From: Chitinophagaceae bacterium
GTDB lineage: Bacteria > Bacteroidota > Bacteroidia > Chitinophagales > Chitinophagaceae
DNA length: 64,000 bases
Assembly (NCBI GenBank): GCA_016721725.1
Contig: JADKHN010000006.1
Span: 434,001-498,000, forward strand
Direction: 5' to 3'
In this document: piece by piece, positions 27,901 to 34,755 of the stretch
Layout of the letters: every line of letters starts with the position of its first letter
Position numbering within the stretch: the stretch's first letter is position 1
The notes under the pieces: model-generated
Told to the model about the DNA's origin: nothing
The model's input: the letters and a program-made list of their open reading frames with translations, nothing else
Database searches by the model: none
Program-made: the position numbers and the translations under genes

Positions 27901-28666
27901 TATTATTACAGGTTATACTGATCCGCCCGCTGCCGGAGAAAACCGATATTTTCTTACAACCGGTACCGTTATTGATGCTTTTTACTTTAGAACCCGTCAG
28001 GTCCCAGCCAGTACAGGCAGGATTACAATTGGCCGGCCGGTTGATCATTCTTCCGACCACATTGTATACCTGGCCCTGGGTTAAATTGACCGTATAAGTA
28101 GTTCCGGCCACCCATCCCCCGATGGTGGGGCCTGTAGGTGTGATCTCAATGGTGGTGGTGCCGGTATCCACGGCCATGACATATAACCAGCAGTTGGAAC
28201 TATCCTGGTTGGAATAGTTCTTGAAATTGACGGAATAATATTCACGGCCCAGGGTATTGGTCGGGTATAAGATGGTGGCACCCGAACAGCTTCCATTGTA
28301 AATATGCGCATAGGCCACCATGGGTTTATCGCTTACAATGTGAATACCGTTATTGGAGACCCCCTCGGCCATCAGGCGAAAATCAGGGCTGGTCTTTGGT
28401 ACAATGACCGAAGGGGTCACATTGGTTCCGGGCAGGGTGGTGATCGTTTGAATGGTATAAGGAGAACCGGGTACTGTAATGGTGATATTGGTGACCTGGT
28501 CGGTGGCGAAATAGAGCACCATATTCTGACTGTTTCCGTTGGCCGGTATCATACTGGTATGATAACCATAAGCCACCCAGAAATCCTTACCCTTATTGCT
28601 GAAATCCTGCGAGTAAACGTTCCATGCAGCCAGAACGGCCAGGCAGACTAGTATAGATTTTCTCAT
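21911..28666 (-). CDS. Giant T9SS cell-surface protein: IgGFc-binding-like, PKD and Ig-like repeats, type B sorting domain
   Basis: 2251 residues with a signal peptide (MRKSILVCLAVLAAWNVYSQ). The N-terminal 450 or so residues resemble the IgGFc-binding N-terminal domain (NKGKDFWVAYGYHTSM). A PKD domain follows (WWNFDDPASGANNISF). Six near-identical repeats of about 95 residues come next, then further PKD domains (WLWNFDDPGSGANN, WNWNFGDPVSGPLN, WDFGDGSPIENH, WDFGEPSSGINN). Two copies of a (I/T)TLTSG...ITYNLGGGAT domain sit between them. The end is a CHU_C/type B sorting domain (FPVIPNTFTPNNDGINDTW, with GQKVFESRGYTKPWDG). Probably a surface adhesin. Confidence 0.93.
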   Translation of the reverse strand: MRKSILVCLAVLAAWNVYSQDFSNKGKDFWVAYGYHTSMIPANGNSQNMVLYFATDQVTNITITVPGSPYTIQTITTLPGTNVTPSVIVPKTSPDFRLMAEGVSNNGIHIVSDKPMVAYAHIYNGSCSGATILYPTNTLGREYYSVNFKNYSNQDSSNCWLYVMAVDTGTTTIEITPTGPTIGGWVAGTTYTVNLTQGQVYNVVGRMINRPANCNPACTGWDLTGSKVKSINNGTGCKKISVFSGSGRISITCNNNASSSDNYMVQAMPKTAWGKKYLTTPALGTIVNGTFPAGNAANNYFRICVSNPAAIVKINGVVTGLPLIGGFYYEIPATNQPQFIESDSAIMVAQYFTSQGSNATPTIASCFNGQPGDPEVIYLSGIEQNINTVQWNATPNFAILNHFLNVVIPNSGTAISSFKLDGLAVPPLNWVVHPQNPAYSYLRTAITNPSPAQTAHIIQSDSGFNAIAYGFGSTESYGYNAGTNIKDLYQQIGVRTQYGIEATPSVCTNSPFKFKVSLPYIPDSMYWNFHNAAGMLPNNTNVFVNNTGNVAEDSFTVVNGRTIHWYSIPLFYNFTNLGVYPITITTWVPNGECGSVQDIDFDLTVSIPPVANFTWTPGGCYAEPYQFTETTPQAPKPTYSFWWNFDDPASGANNISFVRNPTHLFSAPGTYNVRFSDITTPGCLSDTITQQVIVPDLPNATISGTIEVCQNAAPPTITFNGSLGTPPYTFYYHINAGGPLSVSTVGVSTSATITAPTGVPGVFTYTLDSVRNLGSTLCSRTIAGQTSVVTVNPLPTATISGTTSVCQNAPSPNVTFTGVIGTAPFTFSYNINGGPTLNVTTTVGNSVTVAAPTNVVGTFTYTLLSVQDGTATACSQPQAGSAVITVNPLPTATVTGTTAVCQNAPQPLVTFTGATGTAPYTFTYNINGGPNLFVTTTVGNSVTVAAPTNVVGTFTYNLLSVQDGSSTACVQAQSGSAVITVNPLPTATISGTVTVCLNAPSPDITFTGASATAPYTFSYTINGGPVLTVTTVVGNSVTVPAPTNVAGTFTYALVSVQDGSSTTCSQAQSGTAVVTVNPLPTATIAGTTAVCQNAPSPDITFTGAVGTAPYTFSYTINGGPVLTVTTTVGNSVTVSAPTNVVGTFTYTLVNVQEGSPNACQQAQGGTAVITVNPLPTATITGTISVCKDDPSPDVTFTGAGGVAPYTFTYNINGGPNLFVTTTVGNSVTVAAPTNVAGTFTYNLLSVSESSTTLCSQAQSGSVVITVHPLPTANFSYAAPSCETRTISFTDLSIANVGTLNSWLWNFDDPGSGANNTSTVQNPTHDFATSGTYNVTLTVTSTMGCTSLVYTQAVVINARPLAGYIVPEVCLSDTYAQFTDTSRVAAPSTIVAWNWNFGDPVSGPLNTSILQNPTHSYTAVGTYNVELIVTTNTGCKDTIVHVLTVNGSFPVSNFSVNNPATLCANDSVAIVNLATVFPGTITKIEIWWDDVNAGPPGPPEVDDFPYPNKVYKHLYPNFQAPLTKVYTIRFRAYSGGICLNDKLGNITVNAAPLVLFNNMPDTCLLAAPFQLTQASETGGVPGTGVFSGPGVSPTGIFSPAVAGIGLHTILYTYTSSAAGCIDTMSNTIRVLDTAHAVFTYSTPVCDGVPVSFTDQSTAPGTVTLANTVWDFGDGSPIENHAPGSTFTHLFPAPGTYVVTMYNVSAYGCNSTVYSTPVSVLPNHTITLTSGPGSDNPTTCINVNITPITYNLGGGATGAIVTGLPAGMSFTVVGTTLTIQGAPTTAVGMPFLFNIVTTGNACATANAGGSITVTSDHTIILTSGAGSNIQRVCLNTLIAPITYDIGGGATTFTITGLPPGITATQVGLTVTLQGSPTTTTGSPFNYTITTAGNNCVKASLSGTITVSPIPVPKFAVDKPSYCIPNAIVSFINTSTIEDGTENGFTYQWDFGEPSSGINNVSTSKNPTHWYSGIGPFNVKLTVTSQYGCSHDTTITISTIHPQPKADFSTSKPHVCIQDPVTFTDLTDYKDGSPSQWNWNLGDGSIRTVPTFTYTYTDTITFNVTLYTVNSLGCNSDTITKPFTVYPYPKVNAGPDRFILEGGSIQIESVTYGNDLQFLWTPSLYLDNDKVAKPRVTRPLTDMTYILTVTARGGCAKSDDVFVKLLKFPVIPNTFTPNNDGINDTWRIDYLETYPDNWVQVFTRAGQKVFESRGYTKPWDGTIKGKPLPVDTYYYIIEPGSGRDPITGYVTIVK
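24868..26585 (-). repeat. Six tandem ~285-bp coding repeats in the giant surface protein
   Basis: Each repeat encodes about 95 residues that begin (T/N)AT(I/V)xGT and contain VCQNAPSP, then TAPYTFSYNINGGP, then VGNSVTVAAPTN and SAVITVNPLP. The four or five central copies are most alike and the first is most diverged, consistent with expansion by unequal recombination. Such high identity makes this stretch prone to assembly collapse. Confidence 0.85.
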
Positions 28667-28942
28667 ATTCTACTGATAAATAGAGTTAAGCAATAAAACT
28701 ACAAAACCGGAGGCTGGCATTAGGGGAAATGTTGCCTGAACAGGATAAAAGAAATTAACAGGTTTTACACGGGAAAGTTGGGAACCAAATTTATGAAATA
28801 AACATAAGGTTAACAAATTAAAAAGTAGCTAAATGATATGGGATGCTGGTTACCGGATGTCGTTCAATTTCCAAAAAGATTTTCACCTCAGCAGGGTCTT
28901 ATCCGGGATCTGGTATCCAGTAAACGGTATCTGTAAAAAATG

Positions 28943-28966
28943 AAAAAAGCCGCATAGAAATGCGGC
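28943..28966 (-). terminator. Terminator in the gap before the giant surface gene
   Basis: A perfect 7-bp stem, GCCGCAT (28949-28955) with ATGCGGC (28960-28966), has a 4-nt loop and is followed on the minus strand by TTTTTTCA. It probably ends transcription of the sorting-domain gene that stops at 29251. The rest of the 584-bp gap 28667-29250 shows no gene or repeat. Confidence 0.75.
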
Positions 28967-29250
28967 CTTTGTTAAGAATCTTTCGATTCTGTAACCCCCA
29001 AAGAAAACATCTTGATCATGCGCTGGCGTTTGAACCGGGGCGGGTGACAAACGGGGTTTTGGGTCTTATTATGGCTGCATGGTTTATATTAGTCTGGTAA
29101 CGGCTTTCCGGAACGATCCTTGCCTTTTCAGGGAAGGTGATTCAGGATGGGGTTTGACGGAGATAAGGGATTTTAAGCAATCACCCGACTTTTGGAATGG
29201 ACCGGCAGTCGGCAGGCCGGTAAAGAGGATCGCAGTTAGCTTTCCCGGGA

Positions 29251-29982
29251 TTATTCTTTAACCAGTTTCTGGTTCTCTACAATAGCCCCGTTCACGATCA
29301 GTTGGGCGATATACATGCCGGGGGTCAGCTTTTCAAGGCCTTCCACCTGCATGATCGTATTGCCCTTGGTATTGTTAGATTGTTTGGATAACCATGTTTT
29401 GCCGGCCAGGTCAACGATCCGGATCTCGGTATTGCCGGTAATGTCATTATTCAGGTGGACTGAAAGGCTCTTTCCCAACGGATTAGGAAATACCTGCATT
29501 TTATTGCTGACCTCCTTTGAATCCAGTTTCACCGCCAGGATGGTGCTGTAATTGACATGACCATCGGTATCAAACTGCTTCAGGCGATAGTAAACGGTCT
29601 TGCCGTTCCTGACCTCACCCGCATTTTCCTTGAACTGGTAGGATTTACCGGTTCCCTCTGCAATAAAACCATCCAGGATCAGGGCGACGGTCTTGAAATT
29701 TTTCATATCCAATGACCTTTCTACTTCAAAATGGCTGTTGGCCTGCTCGGAAGCCGTCACCCATTTAACAAAAACAGACTTTTCATTGGCAGAAGCGTCT
29801 ATTGAGGCATAAACCACACCGGGTACATTTGTATCCGCTGATATTGATTGAAGGGAAAAATGATGAGGGGCTGGCTGAACCGGCAATAAAGAAGCGCTTG
29901 CGGGGAGCATATATAATACAAAAGCACCTGCAAGGATCATCCCCTTGTTGATACCTGTCAAATACGTAGCATTCAGTTTCAT
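29251..29982 (-). CDS. Secreted protein with T9SS type A sorting domain
   Basis: 243 residues from MKLNATYLTGINKGMILAG, which gives a signal peptide ending near ASAS. The middle is a fibronectin/Ig-like segment common in Bacteroidota (FVKWVTASEQANSHFEVERS, then YYRLKQFDTDG). The C-terminus is a type A sorting domain: VFPNPLGKSLSVHL, then LAGKTWLSKQS and LTPGMYIAQLIV with a final QKLVKE. The protein is therefore exported through the T9SS and its C-terminal domain cleaved. The function of the short mature part is unknown. Confidence 0.88.
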   Translation of the reverse strand: MKLNATYLTGINKGMILAGAFVLYMLPASASLLPVQPAPHHFSLQSISADTNVPGVVYASIDASANEKSVFVKWVTASEQANSHFEVERSLDMKNFKTVALILDGFIAEGTGKSYQFKENAGEVRNGKTVYYRLKQFDTDGHVNYSTILAVKLDSKEVSNKMQVFPNPLGKSLSVHLNNDITGNTEIRIVDLAGKTWLSKQSNNTKGNTIMQVEGLEKLTPGMYIAQLIVNGAIVENQKLVKE

Positions 29983-30451
29983 TTCTTTGTGTTTTGAGGT
30001 TTCGAAATCGGTCTGCACAGGATTGTAACGTAGGGCTGTTATACCCGGGTTACCGTTGGATGGCTTTTGACAGGAGGATTGGAGATCAAATTCGAATTAA
30101 AGAATAACCGAGGTAACAACCATTCTTAAATTCCACACAAACATAATACAAGTTTCGGAAAACGCAAATTTTTCTGACAGTAATTTTACGGTAAATGAGG
30201 TGGTTTTACCCGAAATTGTACTTTTTTTAAATTTTTTCTATCGATTTAACTTAATCACTATCATTTCGTTCAAATAATCGACCAATAATTTTGAAGAAAA
30301 ATTTAGTCCTACATCATTCCTTTCCCAAATAATAATAAAGACACCTGAATCCGGTCGCATTTCCCTTGCATCTTTTACGATTGTCCTATAGGCTAATTCC
30401 CAAACCAGGGTCTAGCATTTGTACCGGAGCCTGGTCCTTTTCCGAGGAGCA

Positions 30452-30774
30452 TGTCAGTCTGAGCCTGTCGAAGACTGTCCTGCAGCATTACGGGAAGCAC
30501 GCCGAAATCTTCTTACTTATTGAAATTTCCTTAAAATTTCCTTCGACGGGCTCAGGATGACATTTCCTTCGACGGGCTCAGGATGACATTTCCTTCGACG
30601 GGCTCAGGATGACATTCCCTTCGACGGGCTCAGGATGACATTCCCTTCGACGGGCTCAGGATGACATTTCCTTCGACGGGCTCAGGATGACATTTCCTTC
30701 GACGGGCTCAGGATGACATTCCCTTCGACGGGCTCAGGATGACATTCCCTTCGACGGGCTCAGGATGACATTCT
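30452..30774. repeat. Nine 26-bp tandem repeats (CTTCGACGGGCTCAGG) plus an inverted copy
   Basis: Units with the core CTTCGACGGGCTCAGGAT followed by GACATT recur every 26 bp from 30541 to 30774, nine copies that differ only at the last one or two bases. An inverted, diverged copy (GTCTGAGCCTGTCGAAG) lies at about 30456-30472, so the array and this copy could form a large stem. The word CCTGAGCCCGTCGAAGG is one I associate with dispersed repeats in many bacteria; that is from memory and unchecked. Confidence 0.85.
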
Positions 30775-30779
30775 TTTGA

Positions 30780-31320
30780 TAAGTCATTTTCAAACTGTGC
30801 ACTATCTCCAATTTCAAGTCAATTTGGCGCAAACTGTTTTATTACTTATATTTGGATAACAGTTCATCCTGATCAACTCACTCACTTGTTCTTTGAAAAA
30901 GCAGCTCGCCCAGACCAACTATTTCAAAATAGGAGTTCCTTGCATCACTTTCATATAATTTTTATTTATTCTGTTAAAATTTTATTCTTATTTTTATCTC
31001 AATAAATTTTATTTTAATCTTAAAATCAATTTATTATCAAAATATATTTTAATTATTCTTACCTAGCTGTTTTTATCGCTTTCATTGATTATTAATGCAC
31101 AATTGCAGGATAAATAAATAAATAATAAATGTTCTATAAAGTACATAATAAATTATATTTCATGTATTTAATAATATTTTTATTAAACTAAATTACTTAG
31201 ACCACCTTTTTTCTCCTTTTGCCCTTTTGACATAGCTCAATAACTAAGTGAATTAGCGTATAATTATTCATCATATGTTTCCCCTTTTTGCCGTCTCCGT
31301 TTCTTTACCTAAATTACAGT
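30780..31320. other. AT-rich gene-free stretch
   Basis: Base composition falls sharply here, with 30955-31200 consisting almost wholly of A and T, against roughly half G+C in the neighbouring genes. There is no gene, no tRNA-like fold and only one imperfect DnaA-box-like word (TTATCCAAA on the minus strand near 30855). The stretch ends just before the LEA14-like gene. I see no RNA signature. Upstream, 29983-30440 is also empty of genes. Confidence 0.7.
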
Positions 31321-31333
31321 CAATAATTCCAGC

Positions 31334-31795
31334 ATGAAGATCAAACACCTCCTCCCTACCCTGCTCGTATTCGGACTGATCCTTTTAGCGCCATCCTGTC
31401 AGGCTCCCAAGGACCTGGTCTACCGGGATTTTAAAAACCTTCGGGCCGAAAAACTGGGTTTCGGGTCAACCACCCTGAGCGTTGAACTGATCTATTACAA
31501 CCCCAATAATTTCGGATTACAGCTCAAATACGCAGACCTGGACATCTACATCAATAATAATTACCTGGGCCATAGTAGCCAGGATTACCAGGTCACCATT
31601 CCCAAACTGGCCGAATTCACCCTCCCCCTCAAGATCGAGGTGGAGATGAAGAATATCCTGAAAAATGCGCTCGTCACCCTGCTCAACCAGGAAGTACTGG
31701 TGAAAGTGACCGGCAAGGTAAAAGTGGGTAAGGCCAATGTGTACAAACTGATCAATGTCAGTTATGAGGGAATGCAGAAATTCTCCATACTTTAA
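31334..31795 (+). CDS. LEA14-like (LEA type 2) lipoprotein
   Basis: 153 residues. The N-terminus (MKIKHLLPTLLVFGLILLAPSC) is a lipoprotein signal with Cys at 22. The mature part is one LEA_2/WHy beta-sandwich: LSVELIYYNPNNFGLQLKYADLDIYINNNYLG, represented here by LIYYNPNNFGLQLKYADLD, followed by IPKLAEFTLPLKIEV. In other organisms this fold is linked to desiccation and stress, but the bacterial role is not established. It is a single gene after the AT-rich gap. Confidence 0.85.
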   Translation: MKIKHLLPTLLVFGLILLAPSCQAPKDLVYRDFKNLRAEKLGFGSTTLSVELIYYNPNNFGLQLKYADLDIYINNNYLGHSSQDYQVTIPKLAEFTLPLKIEVEMKNILKNALVTLLNQEVLVKVTGKVKVGKANVYKLINVSYEGMQKFSIL

Positions 31796-31841
31796 GGGAG
31801 GTACCTGATGCCCGATCAGAGGGCTGAGAAGCGTAAATAAT

Positions 31842-32216
31842 CTATTTTTCTTTGAGGGGAACCGCAGGCTTTACTATGGTCTTATGCGCCCGGCAGGTCT
31901 TGGGAAGCCTTTTAAAGGCCGTTTCCTCGGCTTCTATATCATCCGCGTCGAAGCCCAGGTTTGCGATCGTTACTTTCACCGTTTCCAGGTTGGTCCGATC
32001 GGTCAGCCAGGTCACGGTCGTGGTCTTTTTCTGAATATTCACGGCGACCGAACTGATGCCGTATTCATGGCTGAGGAAGAATTCCAACTGGTCTTTACAG
32101 ACATCACATAATACGGTCGGTGTCTTGATCACTGCTTTTCCCACCGTTTTGGTCTGGCCAAAAGCGGCTCCGGTGAGCATGATCAGGCTGAAAAATACCA
32201 GGGATAAAGGCCTCAT
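31842..32216 (-). CDS. Exported heavy-metal-associated (HMA) domain protein
   Basis: The start MRPLSLVFFSLIMLTGAAFG gives a signal peptide; an in-frame start further upstream would run into the pyrE end. The mature part has an HMA-type ferredoxin-like fold with a metal-binding loop TVLCDVCKDQLEFFLS (C-x-x-C) and the usual closing strand (VKVTIANLGFDADDI). A periplasmic copper or other soft-metal carrier is the likeliest role. It starts 20 bp after pyrE stops on the same strand. Confidence 0.82.
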   Translation of the reverse strand: MRPLSLVFFSLIMLTGAAFGQTKTVGKAVIKTPTVLCDVCKDQLEFFLSHEYGISSVAVNIQKKTTTVTWLTDRTNLETVKVTIANLGFDADDIEAEETAFKRLPKTCRAHKTIVKPAVPLKEK

Positions 32217-32235
32217 ACGGTCATTTTTTACAAAT

Positions 32236-32871
32236 TTATTCTTTCCCGGACCAATTGGCGGGATCCTCACGCCACTTTAACAAGGTTTTTTCCTGTTCTG
32301 GGGCGATCATCCCCTTCTCCATAGCCAGGCTGATCAGGGTCTCGTAATTGGTCAGGGAATGGTAAACGACATCGGCATCCCGGAAGTTCTGGTCGGCCTG
32401 GGTGAACCCATAGGTGAAAATGGATACCATGCCGATCACTTCGATCCCGGCCGCTTTCAGCACATCACATACCTGCAAACTGCTTTTCCCGGTAGAGATC
32501 AGGTCTTCAATGACCACCACACGGGCGCCCGGTTCATAAAAACCCTCGATCTGGTTCCCCAAGCCATGTTCCTTGGGTTTAGGACGCACATAGATATAGG
32601 GCAGCTTTAACTGGTCGGCCGCCATGGCACCCCAGGCGATACCGGCCGTAGCCACTCCCGCCAGCATATCCGCATCGGGAAATTTTTCGAACAATACACT
32701 GCAGAGTTCACTTTTGATGAAATCCCGGATATAGGGGAAGGACAATACTTTACGGTTATCGCAATAAATGGGGCTTTTCCATCCGCTGGCCCAGGTAAAG
32801 GGCTCTTGGGGACTTAACTTTATTGCATTAATTTGGAGTAGTTTTTCGGCAACGGCTTTTTCATTGGTCAT
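32236..32871 (-). CDS. pyrE: Orotate phosphoribosyltransferase
   Basis: Fifth step of pyrimidine synthesis: orotate plus PRPP gives OMP. From the ATG at 32871 the protein has 211 residues and starts MTNEKAVAEKLLQINAIKL. Motifs include FTWASGWKSPIYCDNR (substrate loop), YIYVRPKPKEHGLGNQIEG (catalytic loop) and the PRPP-binding VVVIEDLISTGKSSL. The upstream in-frame extension is low-complexity repeat sequence and is rejected. A -7 box sits only 3 bp before the ATG, which suggests a leaderless transcript. Confidence 0.96.
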   Translation of the reverse strand: MTNEKAVAEKLLQINAIKLSPQEPFTWASGWKSPIYCDNRKVLSFPYIRDFIKSELCSVLFEKFPDADMLAGVATAGIAWGAMAADQLKLPYIYVRPKPKEHGLGNQIEGFYEPGARVVVIEDLISTGKSSLQVCDVLKAAGIEVIGMVSIFTYGFTQADQNFRDADVVYHSLTNYETLISLAMEKGMIAPEQEKTLLKWREDPANWSGKE

Positions 32872-32874
32872 GAG

Positions 32875-32883
32875 GCAAATGTA
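32875..32883 (-). promoter_or_regulatory. pyrE promoter -7 box, 3 bp before ATG
   Basis: On the minus strand TACATTTGC is followed by CTC and then the pyrE ATG. The transcript would start at or near the A of the start codon. The spacing is identical to that before prfB. Confidence 0.6.
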
Positions 32884-32905
32884 AGAAAAAGCTGTTAGCG
32901 ATGGG

Positions 32906-33031
32906 TAGTTAGCAGTTGACGGTGGGCAGTTGGCAGTTGGTTTTTTATTAAATAAATAGCTTCTCCTGTACAATGAAGCTGAGAACTGCAAACTGGGAAC
33001 TGAGAACTGGGAACTGGGAACTGAGAATTGG
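32906..33031. repeat. Heptamer inverted-arm element between pyrE and the NUDIX gene
   Basis: The left arm is a run of units such as GTAGTTA, GCAGTTG, ACGGTGG, GCAGTTG, GCAGTTG (32906-32940). The right arm is AACT-containing units in 7-bp register (GAGAACT, GCAAACT, GGGAACT and so on, 32981-33031). The arms are inverted relative to each other. Between them an inner stem pairs AGCTTC with GAAGCT (about 32958-32980). Confidence 0.8.
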
Positions 33032-33051
33032 TATTTAGCAAAAACTCAACA

Positions 33052-33681
33052 ATGTACATCAAGATCTACTTTGGCGACAAACCCGTTTACCTCTGCGACG
33101 AGATCAACCAGGAGCTCAATGAACTCATGCATCATCCTGATTCGGTCTTTGTGGATGAGATCTCGACGCCCGCGATCAACTCCTTGCTGCATGAGATCCG
33201 CAAGGAGGAATTTCATGCGGGCATCCTCTGGCACCCGGACCTGGAGAAACTGAAGAAAGCCTTTTTCAAGCATTTCACCCTCATCGAGGCAGCCGGCGGC
33301 ATCGTTCAGAATGACAAGAAGGAATTGCTGTTCATCCTGCGTTTGGGTAAATGGGACCTGCCCAAGGGAAAGATCGAGAAAAAAGAAAAGGCTGATGAAT
33401 GCGCACTGCGGGAAGTGACGGAGGAGACCGGCATCGGCAAATTAAAACTGAAGAAACTGATCGGGGAAACCTGGCATGCGTATGACCAGTTTGGAAAACA
33501 TTTCCTCAAAAGGTCCCATTGGTATTACATGACCTGCGAGGGAAGACAGACACCCAAGGCACAGGCTGAAGAACATATCACCGAGGTAAAATGGTTCAGC
33601 ACGATGCATATCAAGGATCCCATCGCCAATACCTATCCTGCTATAAAAGATATCCTGATGGTCTTCTTTGACGAACCCTGA
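33052..33681 (+). CDS. NUDIX hydrolase
   Basis: 209 residues from the ATG of MYIKIYFGDKPVYLC. The first 85 residues are a separate small N-terminal part. The NUDIX fold follows (GGIVQNDKKELLFILRLGKWDLP). The NUDIX box is complete, from GKIEKKEKADECA to LREVTEETGIG, with the Glu residues of REVTEE for Mg2+. The extended N-terminus and the family pattern are common among Bacteroidota NUDIX proteins. The substrate, a nucleoside diphosphate derivative, cannot be told from sequence. Confidence 0.9.
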   Translation: MYIKIYFGDKPVYLCDEINQELNELMHHPDSVFVDEISTPAINSLLHEIRKEEFHAGILWHPDLEKLKKAFFKHFTLIEAAGGIVQNDKKELLFILRLGKWDLPKGKIEKKEKADECALREVTEETGIGKLKLKKLIGETWHAYDQFGKHFLKRSHWYYMTCEGRQTPKAQAEEHITEVKWFSTMHIKDPIANTYPAIKDILMVFFDEP

Positions 33682-33682
33682 C

Positions 33683-34117
33683 CTACCCGATCTTCTTTTT
33701 CAGGATGGCCACGGTCAGTCGGCTTACGGTTACGAGTTTTTCCCGGTCATCACAGATGCGAATATCCCAGACATGGGTGGAAGCGCCGATGTGCAGGGGT
33801 CTGCAGGTAGCCGTCACAAACCCTTTATTCACACTGCGTACATGGTTGGCGTTGATCTCGATCCCCACGCAACTGTATTTTTCATTGTCGATCACATAAT
33901 GGGATGCCAGGCTCCCGATGGTCTCGGCCAGGGCGCAACTGGCTCCCCCGTGCAGTAAGCCGTATGGCTGTTTGGTGCGGTGGTCCACCGGCATGCGCAT
34001 CTTGAGGAAATCATCCCCCAGTTCCACCCATTCCATGCCCAGGTATTCGCCCATGGTCAAGGGCCCGAGGGGAACATGGGTTGGAAGGGTTAATTCGGGA
34101 TCGAACCAGATTGACAT
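33683..34117 (-). CDS. PaaI-type hotdog-fold thioesterase
   Basis: 144 residues. The hotdog signature is plain: YGLLHGGASCALAETIGSLAS, with the HGG near residue 56 and the Glu of AETIGS as expected for acyl-CoA hydrolysis, then EINANHVRSVNKGFVTATC. The closest functional idea is the 1,4-dihydroxy-2-naphthoyl-CoA thioesterase of menaquinone synthesis or a phenylacetyl-CoA-type enzyme; which one cannot be decided here. It converges on the NUDIX gene, with stop codons almost touching, and lies 27 bp after coaD. Confidence 0.85.
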   Translation of the reverse strand: MSIWFDPELTLPTHVPLGPLTMGEYLGMEWVELGDDFLKMRMPVDHRTKQPYGLLHGGASCALAETIGSLASHYVIDNEKYSCVGIEINANHVRSVNKGFVTATCRPLHIGASTHVWDIRICDDREKLVTVSRLTVAILKKKIG

Positions 34118-34144
34118 AAAGGAACTATTAAAGGATGTACAGGA

Positions 34145-34621
34145 TCATTTGTTCTTTTCGATGGTCCGGTTCACGGCCTCAGGCAGGAACTGGGACACGT
34201 CGCCCCCGTTGCGGATGACATCACGTACCAGGGTGGATGCTACAGAAGTATATTGGGGCAGGCAGGTCAGGAAGACCGTCTCGATATGCCCGTCGATGCT
34301 CCGATTCATATCGGCGATGGCCTTTTCATATTCGAAATCGTTCACGTAGCGGATCCCCCGGAGTATGAAATTGGCCCCCACTTTTTTACAGCAATCCACG
34401 GTGAGCCCGTCGTAGATGACCGCTTCCACCTTGGGATTCCCCTTGTAGATATCCAGCACCCATTGCAACCGCTGTTCCTCACTGTACATGGGCATTTTGT
34501 TGCTGTTTCGGCCGATGCCGATCACCAGCTTATCAAACAGGGGCAGCGCCCGGTCAATGATGTCGGTATGACCCAGTGTAACAGGATCAAAGGTTCCGGG
34601 GAAAAGGCAGATGCGGGACAT
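34145..34621 (-). CDS. coaD: Phosphopantetheine adenylyltransferase
   Basis: Penultimate step of CoA synthesis: ATP plus 4'-phosphopantetheine gives dephospho-CoA. The nucleotidyltransferase start MSRICLFPGTFDPVTLGHTD carries the T/HxGH motif. RGIRYVNDFEYEKAIADMNR and the SVASTLVRDVIRNG stretch (ISSTxxR-like) are typical. At 158 residues it has the expected size. Its partner coaE is at 3734. Confidence 0.96.
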   Translation of the reverse strand: MSRICLFPGTFDPVTLGHTDIIDRALPLFDKLVIGIGRNSNKMPMYSEEQRLQWVLDIYKGNPKVEAVIYDGLTVDCCKKVGANFILRGIRYVNDFEYEKAIADMNRSIDGHIETVFLTCLPQYTSVASTLVRDVIRNGGDVSQFLPEAVNRTIEKNK

Positions 34622-34664
34622 GGCAGATGGTTTGAACGTAAAGTTAGTTGATTGATGGGATTCG

Positions 34665-34755
34665 GATAAAAGATGCTAGATACTGGATGCGCCCTGATAA
34701 TTGAAAAGCTTTTCAGCAATTGAACTTTTATCCAGAATCTAGTATCAGTATCAAT
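34665..34755. repeat. Heptamer inverted-arm element between pyrB and coaD
   Basis: The left arm is GATAAAA, GATGCTA, GATACTG, GATGCGC from 34665. The right arm is TATCCAG, AATCTAG, TATCAG (one base short), TATCAAT from 34729. The centre adds a small stem around AAAAGCTTTT. The right arm reaches the pyrB stop codon. It shares units with the groES-groEL element at 1117-1199. Confidence 0.8.

Noticed and set aside
28967..29100. tRNA-like sequence around GTTTGAACCGGGG
   Set aside because: No acceptor or anticodon stem could be drawn around it.
30780..31320. Chromosomal origin of replication
   Set aside because: The stretch is AT-rich but has only one imperfect DnaA-box-like word and no dnaA, dnaN or similar neighbour.
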